Below, one piece after another: positions 16,685-25,101 of a stretch of DNA of 43,063 bases; the first letter of the stretch is position 1; each line of letters starts with the position of its first letter. The translations under genes were made by a program, and so were the position numbers. Below the pieces are notes generated by a model. That model searched no databases. It was not told where the DNA came from and saw only the letters and a list, made by a program, of their open reading frames with translations. The DNA comes from Deltaproteobacteria bacterium (GTDB taxonomy: Bacteria > Myxococcota > Myxococcia > SLRQ01). Location: assembly GCA_007130885.1 (NCBI GenBank), contig SLRQ01000080.1, positions 1 to 43,063 on the forward strand, given 5' to 3'.

Positions 16685-17035
16685 ATGCAAGTGCAGGATA
16701 TTCTAAGAGGTCTGATGGCTGAGCAGGCGACGGGAGGCTCGTTCATGGCGCTCCTGTTTCCTATTATGCTGATGTTCGTGGTCATTTACTTCATGATGAT
16801 TCGCCCCCAACAAAAGGAAGTTCGTCGTCACCAGGAATTGGTGACGAATCTGAAGAAGGGCGATGAGGTGGTGACAAAGAGCGGGATCATAGGCAAGGTG
16901 TCGGCCGTTACCGACCACACGGTCAGTCTCGAGGTGTCACGAGACGTCAAGCTGCGTGTTCTCAAGGGACAAGTGGCCGCAATCTATGATGAGGCACAAG
17001 CCGCGGCCGCGGCTTCACTCCCGGAAAAAAAGTGA
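16685..17035 (+). CDS. yajC: Sec translocon accessory protein YajC
   Basis: Small inner-membrane partner of SecDF. One membrane segment (FMALLFPIMLMFVVIYFMMI, about 20-39) is followed by the signature RPQQKEVRRHQELV and the cytoplasmic YajC domain (LKKGDEVVTKSGIIGKV). I set the start at the ATG at 16685 because CGGAGG at 16671-16676 sits eight bases upstream. An in-frame GTG at 16655 would add ten residues without better support. Length is 116 residues, normal for the family. It ends 11 bases before secD, as in many bacteria. Confidence 0.95.
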   Translation: MQVQDILRGLMAEQATGGSFMALLFPIMLMFVVIYFMMIRPQQKEVRRHQELVTNLKKGDEVVTKSGIIGKVSAVTDHTVSLEVSRDVKLRVLKGQVAAIYDEAQAAAAASLPEKK

Positions 17036-17046
17036 GGTTCTCCTAG

Positions 17047-18825
17047 ATGAGCCGAACCTGGTTATATAGGCTGGGTGTAGTGGTGGGCGTGCTGCTGCTA
17101 GCATCGTGGTTTCTCGCCCCCACCGTGATCTTCTTCAGGATGTCCCCCGAGGACCGATCCGATCATGACAAGTTCGTCGAGACGACGCCGAGCTGGATGA
17201 GCGAGCGTCACCTGACTCTGGGGCTCGACCTGCAGGGCGGGGTCCATCTGGTCATGGGCGTCGAGGTCGAGGCCGCCCTGCTGGACCGTGTGCAAAGGCG
17301 CGGCGACGAAGTGCTCCGGTTCGCCGAGGAAAGAGACATACCCGTGGCTTCCGTGCGAGCGGAGAGGGAGCGGCCGGAGCTTGCGGTCGAGGTCGCGGAA
17401 GGTGACCGGCGGGCGGTGGAAAGCGCCCTCATGGACTACTACGGCGATATGCAGGTGGTCGGCCGCACGGATGAGGGCTTCGTCATCGCATTCGAACAGG
17501 ACGAGATTGAGAGCATTCAGTCGGGTGCGGTGGAGCAGGCAGTCAAGACGATTCGCAACCGTGTCGACGCCTGGGGCGTCACGGAGCCGCAGATATCGCG
17601 ACGGGGCGACACATCTATTCTCATTCAGCTTCCCGGTGTCCGCGACCCTGACAGGGCCAAGGACCTTCTCGGCCAGACGGCGCAGCTGGAGTTCCGTATC
17701 GTGGAAGACCACAAAACCGACTTCCTGCGTGATTTTGGGGATAGGCTGCCTGAAGGAGTGACGCTCGACAGTGAACGAGGCACCTCCCCGGACCGAACCG
17801 ATGTAACCGCTTGGTTCCTTCGCTCAGACGAGCGACGTCATCTTCAGGAGGCTCGGACGATGCTGCGAGAGGCCGAGGCGGTGCCCGATGGGACCGTCAT
17901 CGCCTTCGAGCGATTAGAGCGCGGACAGGATCAGTACTACCGATCCTACGTCCTACAAGATCGGGCCGGCATAACCGGAGACTATCTGACCGATGCGCGA
18001 GTAGCGATGGACCAGCAAAGAGGGGGTAGGCCCTATGTCGCCCTCGAGTTCGATCGTGAGGGCGCACGGGTATTCGAGGATCTCACGGCCGAGAACGTCC
18101 AGCGCCGGATGGCCATCGTGCTCGACGACACGGTCAACTCCGCACCTGTAATCCAGGAGCGAATCGGTGGGGGTAGAGCATCCATCACCTTGGGAACTAT
18201 GGAAGGCTACGACGCCATGATGCGAGAAGCAGGAGACCTTGCTCTGGTGTTGCGGGCGGGCGCGCTTCCGGCTCCAGTGCGCATTTTGGAGGAGCGGTCG
18301 GTCGGCGCCACTCTAGGCCCGGATCTAATCGATCGCGGTGTTACGGCCCTGACGGTAGGCGGCATCTTCGTGCTCCTTTTCATGGTGCTCTATTACAGGG
18401 GGAGCGGGGTAATCGCTAACGTTACCCTCGTAATGGTGATGACGTGCCTGTTGGCGATTCTCGCCGGTTTCGGGGCGACACTTACGCTGCCTGGCCTCGC
18501 GGGAATAGTTCTCACCGTTGGTATGGCGGTAGATGCGAACGTCATCGTCTTCGAACGCATACGTGAGGAACTCTCGCAAGGCAGGAATGCGCGAGCTGCG
18601 ATCGAGGCAGGCTATTCGAAAGCTTTCTCGGCAATCCTTGACGGCAACGTGACTACCGCCATCGCGGCGTTCGTTCTGCTTCAGTATGGAACCGGCCCTA
18701 TACGCGGCTTCGCCGTGACCCTACTCGCCGGTATTGCCTCCACCTTGTTCTGTTGCGTGTTCGCCAGCCGAGTATTCATGGAGGCGATGCACGGTAGGCG
18801 CGCCGTGAAGCGTGTGAGCGTTTAG
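17047..18825 (+). CDS. secD: protein translocase subunit SecD
   Basis: This 592-residue RND-family membrane protein uses the proton gradient with SecF to pull translocating proteins into the periplasm. It has an N-terminal membrane segment (about 8-30) and the SecD signature LTLGLDLQGGVHLVMGVE (about 56-73). A large periplasmic head follows, including AVKTIRNRVDAWGVTEPQIS and LLGQTAQLEFRIV. The C-terminal five-helix bundle shows SVGATLGPDLIDRGV and LPGLAGIVLTVGMAVDANV. It is co-transcribed with yajC (11-base gap) and secF (17-base gap). Length and motifs are typical. Confidence 0.97.
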   Translation: MSRTWLYRLGVVVGVLLLASWFLAPTVIFFRMSPEDRSDHDKFVETTPSWMSERHLTLGLDLQGGVHLVMGVEVEAALLDRVQRRGDEVLRFAEERDIPVASVRAERERPELAVEVAEGDRRAVESALMDYYGDMQVVGRTDEGFVIAFEQDEIESIQSGAVEQAVKTIRNRVDAWGVTEPQISRRGDTSILIQLPGVRDPDRAKDLLGQTAQLEFRIVEDHKTDFLRDFGDRLPEGVTLDSERGTSPDRTDVTAWFLRSDERRHLQEARTMLREAEAVPDGTVIAFERLERGQDQYYRSYVLQDRAGITGDYLTDARVAMDQQRGGRPYVALEFDREGARVFEDLTAENVQRRMAIVLDDTVNSAPVIQERIGGGRASITLGTMEGYDAMMREAGDLALVLRAGALPAPVRILEERSVGATLGPDLIDRGVTALTVGGIFVLLFMVLYYRGSGVIANVTLVMVMTCLLAILAGFGATLTLPGLAGIVLTVGMAVDANVIVFERIREELSQGRNARAAIEAGYSKAFSAILDGNVTTAIAAFVLLQYGTGPIRGFAVTLLAGIASTLFCCVFASRVFMEAMHGRRAVKRVSV

Positions 18826-18842
18826 GGCGGGAGATACGATAA

Positions 18843-20027
18843 ATGAAGATAATCAAGGAAACACCTACCTTCGATTTCCTGGGGAAGCGAAAGATCTCCG
18901 GGATCATCAGCATCGCCGCTCTTGTGCTCACCACGGTGCTCCTACTCACTCGGGGGCTCAATCTTGGAGTCGACTTCGCGGGCGGTACGGAGATCCAGGT
19001 CCAGTTCAGCGAGCATGTCGAGGCCGAGGTGCTGCGCGAGGCCATGGCCGATCTGGGTTTCGAACAGGCCTCCGTGCAGGAGTTCGGGCACCGAGATGCC
19101 AATGAGTACCTGGTTCGAGTAGAGCGCATAAGCCTTCTCTCTCCCGCCGAGCACGAGCAGATTCTAGCGGGAGTGAAGGAGCGCTTCGGCGAGGGCGTTC
19201 AGGTGGATCCGTATGATCCCGATCGCGGCGACATCGTCGATGTCAGAGCGGACCGGGAGCTGGATCTGGATGAGCTGAGGGAGGTCGCCGAGGAAGCGGA
19301 GCTGCGAGTAAACGATGTTAGGGGTGTGGGGCGCAGGGACGTATTCGAGTATGCCATTGTTCTCGAAGGGGTTTCGACCCGCCTCTCCGCCGAGCTTACC
19401 GATCGAATAGGCGAGGGCGCCGTCGATATGAGACGGGTCGACTATGTCGGCCCGCAGGTCGGTGAGGAGCTGCGAACACGCGGTTTGCTCTCTTTGCTCT
19501 ACGCCTGCATCGGTATTCTCATATATCTGGCTATCCGGTTCGACTTCAGGTTCGCTCCGGGCGCCATCAAGGCCGTCGTTCATGACGCCTACATAATCGT
19601 CGGCTTCTACTCGCTGACGGGGATGGAGTTCAATCTCACCTCGATAGCAGCGCTCTTGACGGTAATTGGTTACTCGGTGAACGACACCGTGGTCGTCTTC
19701 GACCGAATCAGGGAGAGCATCCAGCGCTTCCCCGGCCGAAATCTCCCCGATCTAATCAATCTGTCGACAAACGAGGTTCTTTCTCGAACGATCGTCACTT
19801 CGGGAACGACGTTGCTCGCTCTGTCGGGCTTGTGGCTGTTCGCGCAGGGAACCATCTGGGACTTCGCGGTGGCCATGTCCGCGGGGATCATCGTGGGAAC
19901 CTACTCGACGCTGTTCCTGTCGACTCCCACGATTCTGTGGATGGAACAGCTCATAGGAAAGAAGGCCCGGGAGATCGAGAACGCCGCCTTACCAGGCGAT
20001 GAGCCCATCGCGGCGGCCAAGAGCTGA
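18843..20027 (+). CDS. secF: protein translocase subunit SecF with enlarged periplasmic domain
   Basis: SecF partner of SecD. Signatures: LNLGVDFAGGTEIQVQF near 40, VGPQVGEELRTRGLLS near 200, and the membrane bundle with LTVIGYSVNDTVVVFDRIRE. Its 394 residues exceed the roughly 320 of E. coli SecF. The extra length lies between the first two membrane segments (about 45-205). There, two similar stretches follow each other: LREAMADLGFE...GHRDANEYLVRVE and LREVAEEAELR...GRRDVFEYAIVLE. This suggests an internally duplicated periplasmic head. Function is not in doubt; the duplication is my reading of the protein by eye. Confidence 0.95.
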   Translation: MKIIKETPTFDFLGKRKISGIISIAALVLTTVLLLTRGLNLGVDFAGGTEIQVQFSEHVEAEVLREAMADLGFEQASVQEFGHRDANEYLVRVERISLLSPAEHEQILAGVKERFGEGVQVDPYDPDRGDIVDVRADRELDLDELREVAEEAELRVNDVRGVGRRDVFEYAIVLEGVSTRLSAELTDRIGEGAVDMRRVDYVGPQVGEELRTRGLLSLLYACIGILIYLAIRFDFRFAPGAIKAVVHDAYIIVGFYSLTGMEFNLTSIAALLTVIGYSVNDTVVVFDRIRESIQRFPGRNLPDLINLSTNEVLSRTIVTSGTTLLALSGLWLFAQGTIWDFAVAMSAGIIVGTYSTLFLSTPTILWMEQLIGKKAREIENAALPGDEPIAAAKS

Positions 20028-20071
20028 TATTCGGCATCGATAGACCGAGTTGAGCTTGTCAAGGGTTGGAC

Positions 20072-20100
20072 GGCGGCGTAAACTTCGCCGCCCCGAAGTT
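20072..20100 (+). promoter_or_regulatory. two mutually exclusive hairpins in the secF-nifJ gap
   Basis: GGCGGCG (20072-20078) can pair with CGCCGCC (20086-20092). AACTTCG (20081-20087) can instead pair with CGAAGTT (20094-20100). The two stems share bases 20086-20087 and their loops interfere, so only one can form at a time. This resembles an attenuator switch about 80 bases before the nifJ start. There is no T-run, so if functional it might act at the RNA level rather than by intrinsic termination. Confidence 0.3.
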
Positions 20101-20179
20101 AGTCCGATCATTCGCGGTGAGGAACCCGTGGAGGCGCTAGTGTTGCCGCACGGGTCCAAGCCCCCCAAGGAGGAGAACA

Positions 20180-23100
20180 ATGTCTCGACGTCTCATTACG
20201 GTTGATGGCAATGAAGCCACCGCGTCCGTGGCTCACCGAACCAACGAGGTCATAGCCATCTACCCAATTACACCGTCCTCGAACATGGGGGAGTTCGCGG
20301 ATGAATGGTCTGCAAAGGGAAGGACCAACATTTGGGGAACGGTTCCGTTGGTCTGTGAGATGCAGTCGGAGGCCGGCGCCGCCGGAGCGGTCCACGGCGC
20401 TTTGCAATCGGGATCGCTGACGACCACTTTTACGGCGTCACAAGGGCTGCTCCTGATGATCCCCAACATGTACAAGATTGCCGGCGAGCTCACGCCTTTC
20501 AGTATGCACGTTTCGGCGCGGACGCTGGCTACGCACGCGCTGTCCATATTCGGAGATCACTCGGATGTGATGGCGTGCCGGCAGACGGGCTTTGCATTTC
20601 TTTGCTCGGGATCCGTTCAGGAGGCCCATGACTTCGCCGCGATCTCACAGGCTGCCACCCTTGGTGCTCGCGTGCCTTTCCTACACTTTTTCGACGGTTT
20701 TAGGGTCTCGCACGAGGTGTCCCAGGTCGAGGAGTTGACCAACGAGGATCTTGGGGTCCTCATCAGCGAAGAGAAGATAGCCGAACATCGGGCGAGGGCA
20801 TTGACGCCGGATCGGCCGAATATCCGCGGCACCGCCCAGAACCCCGATACGTTCTTCCAGTCCCGAGAGGCCTGCAATCTTTTCTACGCCCGCTGTCCGG
20901 ACATTGTGAAGGATGAGATGGAGCGCTTTGCGAAGATCACGGGACGAAGCTACCGGCTTTTCGATTATGTCGGTCACCCGGAGGCCGAGCGCGTCATCGT
21001 TATGATGGGTTCCGGAGCGGAGACTGCTCACCAGACGGTCGAGCACCTGGTATCCCAAGGCGAGAGAGTGGGGCTGGTCAAGGTTAGGCTTTACCGTCCG
21101 TTTTCCATAGAGAGCTTCGCCTCGGCGTTGCCCGCGACCACCCGGGCTGTTGCGGTCCTGGATCGGACCAAGGAGCCGGGAGCCGTCGGAGAGCCTCTCT
21201 ACGTCGACGTAGTCTCGGCCCTTCGAGAGGCTAGGGAAACCGGCGTCTCACCGCTTACAGCGGATCCCAGGATTTTCGGCGGCAGGTATGGCCTGTCCTC
21301 GAAGGAGTTTACCCCCGCCATGGTGAAGGCGGTGCTGGACGAGGCGGCCAAGGACACCCCGAAGAACCACTTCACCGTGGGCATCACGGACGACGTGACG
21401 CACCTATCGCTTCCCTTCGATACCGAGTTCGACATCGAGCCGCCTCAGGTCAAGCGCGCGGTGTTCTTCGGTCTCGGAGCGGATGGGACGGTTGGGGCCA
21501 ACAAGAGCTCGATAAAGATCATCGGCGAGGAGACGCCCAACTACGGTCAGGGCTACTTCGTTTATGACTCCAAGAAGTCCGGTGCGATCACCATCTCGCA
21601 TCTTCGGTTCGGACCTGAAACAATCCGATCATCCTTCCTGACGCGGAAGGCGGACTTCGTGGGCTGCCACCAGTACAGCTTCGTGGAGAAGTACGACATT
21701 CTCGAGCATGCCGCCGAAGGCGCTACCTTCCTTCTCAACGCGCCTTTCGGACCGGACGAAGTTTGGGATGAGATGCCTCGGGAGATTCAAGAGCGAATCA
21801 TCGAAAAGAAGCTGTCGTTCTACGTGATCGACGCCTACGAGGTTGCGAAGAACACAGGCATGGGCATGCGTATCAACACCATCATGCAGACCTGCTTCTT
21901 TGCCATCTCCGGTGTGTTGCCTCGCGAACAAGCCATCGCGCAAATCAAGCTGTCCATCGAGAAGACCTATGGCCGAAAGGGCGAGGAGGTCGTCCGTAAG
22001 AACTTCGAGGCGGTCGATCATACGCTCGCTCACCTTCATCAAGTGAAGGTGCCGGGGAGCGTTACCTCCGAGCGGAGGAGGCCGCCCCTGGTTGCCGATG
22101 AGGCGCCCGATTTCGTCAAGAATGTCACGTCAGTCATAATGGCGAACAAGGGCGATCTTCTTCCCGTCTCGGCCTTCCCTGTCGACGGGACATGGCCCAC
22201 CGGCACGACCAAGTGGGAGAAGCGAAACATAGCGCTGGAGATCCCCGTTTGGGACCCCGATGTCTGCATTCAGTGCAACAAGTGTTCTCTTGTCTGTCCC
22301 CATGGGACGATAAGAGCAAAGGTCTATCCGGAGGAGGCTCTCGCTGGCGCTCCGTCAACCTTCAAGTCCACCGCGTACAAGGCCAAGGATTTCAAGGGGC
22401 AAATGTACACGGTCCAGGTGGCACCGGAGGATTGCACCGGTTGCACCATGTGCGCCCAGATGTGTCCCGGCAAGGACAAGTCGAACCCGCGCCACAAGGC
22501 CATCATGATGTCACCGCAGCGGCCGCTACGGGATGCCGAGCGCGAAAACTACGATTTCTTCCTCTCGCTGCCGGAGGTGGATCGGTCCAAGGTGCGCCTG
22601 GACGTCAAAGGTTCGCAGCTCCTCCAGCCGCTGTTCGAGTACTCCGGGGCCTGCGCGGGATGCGGAGAGACTCCGTATGTGAAGCTGGTAACGCAGCTCT
22701 TCGGAGATCGCACTCTCATCGCCAACGCCACCGGTTGCTCCTCTATCTATGGTGGAAACCTTCCCACCACGCCTTACACGACGAACAACGACGGCCGCGG
22801 TCCCACTTGGTGCAACTCGCTGTTCGAGGACAACGCCGAGTTCGGCTTCGGCTACCGCCTCTCGATAGACAAGCACCGGGAGCAAGCACTCGAGCTGTTG
22901 CGAACGCTTGCGACGCAGGTTGGTGACCAGCTCGTCGATGAAATATCTTCGGCCGACCAGGGCAGCGAGGCCGGAATCAAGGCGCAGCGTGAGCGTGTCG
23001 CGGTGCTGAAGGAAAAGCTGGTTAACATAGAGACCCCGGAGAGCAGGCGCCTAATTGCGCTTGCGGACTACCTCGTGAAGAAGAGCGTCTGGATCGTCGG

Positions 23101-23746
23101 TGGGGACGGCTGGGCTTACGACATAGGTTACGGCGGGCTCGACCATGTGATCTCAATGGCTAGGGACATCAACCTTCTCGTGATGGATACCGAGGTTTAC
23201 TCCAACACCGGAGGACAGGCATCGAAGTCCACCCCGATGGGAGCTTCGGCCAAGTTCGCGACGGCCGGTAAGGCTTCACCAAAGAAGGACCTCGGCATGA
23301 TGGCCATGAACTACGGGAGTGTCTATGTCGCCAAGGTAGCATTCGGAGCCAAGGACACTCAGACGGTCAAGGCCTTCGTGGAGGCGGAGTCGTACCCAGG
23401 ACCGTCTCTCATCATCGCCTACTCGCACTGCATCGCGCATGGATACGATCTTGCTCGCGGATGTGACCAGCAGAAGCTGGCGGTAGAGTCGGGCCACTGG
23501 CCGCTCTATCGCTTCGACCCCCGAAGAACCGCGGCTGGGGAGAACCCTCTGCAGATCGACTCCGGTGAGCCGAAGGTGGACCTGGCCTCCTATGTGCGAA
23601 ACGAGACCCGTTACCGCATGGTGGAGCAGCAGGACCCGGACGGCTTCAAAAAGCTTCTGAAGGGGGCGGAGAAAGAGGTGAGATGCCGCAATGCGCTTTA
23701 TCGACATCTCGCGACGTTCCCGATTCCGGGTGATGGAGAGGCTTGA
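20180..23746 (+). CDS. nifJ: pyruvate:ferredoxin (flavodoxin) oxidoreductase
   Basis: This 1188-residue single-chain enzyme oxidatively decarboxylates pyruvate to acetyl-CoA and CO2, reducing ferredoxin or flavodoxin. Domain order: N-terminal pyrimidine-binding domain (AIYPITPSSNMGEFADEW); transketolase-like domain II (VRLYRPFSIESF); gamma domain (FFGLGADGTVGANKSS). Two 4Fe-4S clusters follow (CIQCNKCSLVCPHGTIRAK near 696 and CTGCTMCAQMCPG near 752). The TPP-binding domain has the proximal cluster cysteines (GACAGCGETPYV) and GDGWAYDIGYGGLDHV near 974. A strong ribosome-binding site AAGGAGGA lies just upstream of the ATG. The oxygen-sensitive enzyme implies anaerobic or microaerobic metabolism. 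It is the full family length, and I see no missing cofactor ligand. Confidence 0.97.
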   Translation: MSRRLITVDGNEATASVAHRTNEVIAIYPITPSSNMGEFADEWSAKGRTNIWGTVPLVCEMQSEAGAAGAVHGALQSGSLTTTFTASQGLLLMIPNMYKIAGELTPFSMHVSARTLATHALSIFGDHSDVMACRQTGFAFLCSGSVQEAHDFAAISQAATLGARVPFLHFFDGFRVSHEVSQVEELTNEDLGVLISEEKIAEHRARALTPDRPNIRGTAQNPDTFFQSREACNLFYARCPDIVKDEMERFAKITGRSYRLFDYVGHPEAERVIVMMGSGAETAHQTVEHLVSQGERVGLVKVRLYRPFSIESFASALPATTRAVAVLDRTKEPGAVGEPLYVDVVSALREARETGVSPLTADPRIFGGRYGLSSKEFTPAMVKAVLDEAAKDTPKNHFTVGITDDVTHLSLPFDTEFDIEPPQVKRAVFFGLGADGTVGANKSSIKIIGEETPNYGQGYFVYDSKKSGAITISHLRFGPETIRSSFLTRKADFVGCHQYSFVEKYDILEHAAEGATFLLNAPFGPDEVWDEMPREIQERIIEKKLSFYVIDAYEVAKNTGMGMRINTIMQTCFFAISGVLPREQAIAQIKLSIEKTYGRKGEEVVRKNFEAVDHTLAHLHQVKVPGSVTSERRRPPLVADEAPDFVKNVTSVIMANKGDLLPVSAFPVDGTWPTGTTKWEKRNIALEIPVWDPDVCIQCNKCSLVCPHGTIRAKVYPEEALAGAPSTFKSTAYKAKDFKGQMYTVQVAPEDCTGCTMCAQMCPGKDKSNPRHKAIMMSPQRPLRDAERENYDFFLSLPEVDRSKVRLDVKGSQLLQPLFEYSGACAGCGETPYVKLVTQLFGDRTLIANATGCSSIYGGNLPTTPYTTNNDGRGPTWCNSLFEDNAEFGFGYRLSIDKHREQALELLRTLATQVGDQLVDEISSADQGSEAGIKAQRERVAVLKEKLVNIETPESRRLIALADYLVKKSVWIVGGDGWAYDIGYGGLDHVISMARDINLLVMDTEVYSNTGGQASKSTPMGASAKFATAGKASPKKDLGMMAMNYGSVYVAKVAFGAKDTQTVKAFVEAESYPGPSLIIAYSHCIAHGYDLARGCDQQKLAVESGHWPLYRFDPRRTAAGENPLQIDSGEPKVDLASYVRNETRYRMVEQQDPDGFKKLLKGAEKEVRCRNALYRHLATFPIPGDGEA

Positions 23747-23782
23747 GTAGAGCGTCGGCATTACTTGGAGGTTGAAAAATCC

Positions 23783-23841
23783 ATCGTTCGATCGCCCTAT
23801 TGTCCCTGTGGGGAGCATTGACACTGTTAAGGGCGAACGAT
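23783..23841 (+). promoter_or_regulatory. inverted repeat and possible promoter between nifJ and the DHODH-like gene
   Basis: ATCGTTCG (23783-23790) is the exact inverse of CGAACGAT (23834-23841), and the flanking GCCCT/AGGGC partly extends the match. A TTGACA hexamer sits between the arms at 23818-23823, but no good -10 follows at 16-18 bases. The arrangement could be an operator with a loop, or a long-range RNA stem. The evidence is pattern only. Confidence 0.2.
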
Positions 23842-23908
23842 AGTGGCTGTCCGGGACCTTTCCGTTAGTGCATGGGGTAGGTGAGGTCCCGGCACGCAGG
23901 GAGGGCAC

Positions 23909-24922
23909 ATGGATCTTTCGACCGGCTATCTGGGCTTTTCACTTTCTCACCCCTTGATGGTAGGCTCCTCACCCCTCACCGAGGGTGTGGACCTGGCGAA
24001 ACGATTGGAGGACGCGGGAGCGGCCGCAATCGTCATGCCGTCCATGTTCGAGGAACAGATAACTCGTGAGGAGATCGAGACCCTCAACGACATGGAGCTT
24101 CCCGCCGAGTCTTTTGCTGAAGCGCTGACCTACTTTCCGAACTCGAACTTCAGACTTGGGTCGGACACCTACCTCGAGCGGATGCGCAAGGTGAAGGAGG
24201 CCGTTTCCATGCCGGTGATAGGCTCGATCAACGGAAGTACCCCTCGAGGCTGGCTGCGGTACGCATCGCAGATTCAGGAAGCGGGAGCCGACGCGCTCGA
24301 GCTCAACATCTACTTCTTGGCTACCAAGGCAAACGAGTCCGCTTGCGCCGTCGAGGAAAGAACGCTGGATATCATCCGCGGCGTTCGAGAGCAGATCCGA
24401 ATTCCTCTTTCCGTCAAGCTCTCTCCCTTCTACTCTTCCTTGCCACATGTGGCGTCACAGGCAGTGGACGCCGGAGCCGATGGTTTGGTTCTGTTCAATC
24501 GCTTTCTGCAGCCCGACATAGACATCGAGGAACTCGAGGTGCAGCCTTCCGTGGGGCTGTCGGATTCCTCGGAACTCTTGCTGCGTATTCGGTGGCTCGC
24601 CATCCTCTCCGGCCAGATGGATGTGGATCTGGCGTGCAGCGGAGGGGTCCACACCTTGGAAGATCTTATCAAGGCCGTGATGGCGGGTGCTTCCGCCGTT
24701 CAGTTGGTCTCTACCGTCATTCAGCAGGGGCCATCAAGGATAGCCGAGCTTCGGGCCGGCCTGGAGCGCTGGTTGGAGCAGCATGAGTATGAATCGCTGG
24801 AACAGATGCGGGGCTCGATGAACCACTCCCATTGCCCCGATCCCGAGGCGCTCGAGAGGGCTAACTACCTTAGGGTTCTGCAGGGGTGGCGCCCCAATGG
24901 CCTGCGAATGAAGCCAACTTGA
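23909..24922 (+). CDS. dihydroorotate dehydrogenase-like flavoprotein
   Basis: This 337-residue TIM-barrel protein belongs to the DHODH-like family that often sits next to nifJ. It opens with LSTGYLGFSLSHPLMVGSSP. It then shows VMPSMFEEQI, the barrel strands VIGSINGSTPRGW and ADALELNIYFL, an FMN-site-like IPLSVKLSPF, GADGLVLFNRF and LACSGGVHTLEDLIKAVMAG. The usual class 1 DHODH substrate-site signature with the catalytic Cys or Ser is not evident. So it is probably not the pyrimidine-pathway PyrD but an oxidoreductase linked to ferredoxin metabolism. It starts at the ATG at 23909, 162 bases after nifJ, with AGGGAGG directly before it. The true substrate is unknown to me. Confidence 0.85.
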   Translation: MDLSTGYLGFSLSHPLMVGSSPLTEGVDLAKRLEDAGAAAIVMPSMFEEQITREEIETLNDMELPAESFAEALTYFPNSNFRLGSDTYLERMRKVKEAVSMPVIGSINGSTPRGWLRYASQIQEAGADALELNIYFLATKANESACAVEERTLDIIRGVREQIRIPLSVKLSPFYSSLPHVASQAVDAGADGLVLFNRFLQPDIDIEELEVQPSVGLSDSSELLLRIRWLAILSGQMDVDLACSGGVHTLEDLIKAVMAGASAVQLVSTVIQQGPSRIAELRAGLERWLEQHEYESLEQMRGSMNHSHCPDPEALERANYLRVLQGWRPNGLRMKPT

Positions 24923-24927
24923 GCACT

Positions 24928-24968
24928 GCCCGGCGGGCGAGCAGCCTTTTGGGGGTTTTTTGGGGGGG
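24928..24968 (+). terminator. weak hairpin plus G/T-homopolymer tract after the DHODH-like gene
   Basis: A small stem GCCC-ggc-GGGC (24928-24938) is followed by T4 (24947-24950), G5 (24951-24955), T6 (24956-24961) and G7 (24962-24968). The T-runs could support termination just after the stop at 24922. The stem is short and the alternation of G and T runs is unusual, so I hold the terminator reading lightly. Confidence 0.35.
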
Positions 24969-24984
24969 TTGCCAGAGGCGCGGG

Positions 24985-25012
24985 TTGCCCGCAACCTATG
25001 GGTGGCTACTCT
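24985..25012 (+). promoter_or_regulatory. candidate promoter for ftsH
   Basis: TTGCCC (24985-24990) and TACTCT (25007-25012) are 16 bases apart, with an AT-rich TAATGATAT just after. Transcription would start near 25020, giving a leader of about 80 bases to the ATG at 25102. The -35 overlaps a short hairpin that can form in two registers (GCGGG/CCCGC or GGTTG/CAACC). Confidence 0.3.
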
Positions 25013-25101
25013 AATGATATGTTCATGCGCCGAGGTTCATGCGGCGTGCCGGTGTGCCGGGGCGTCCAGCACGGTCCGCCGTCAGAAACGGAAGTGCCGA
25101 C

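Noticed and set aside
22192..22926. 244-codon frame within nifJ
   Set aside because: It is an out-of-frame shadow of a gene whose own frame carries all the iron-sulfur and TPP motifs.
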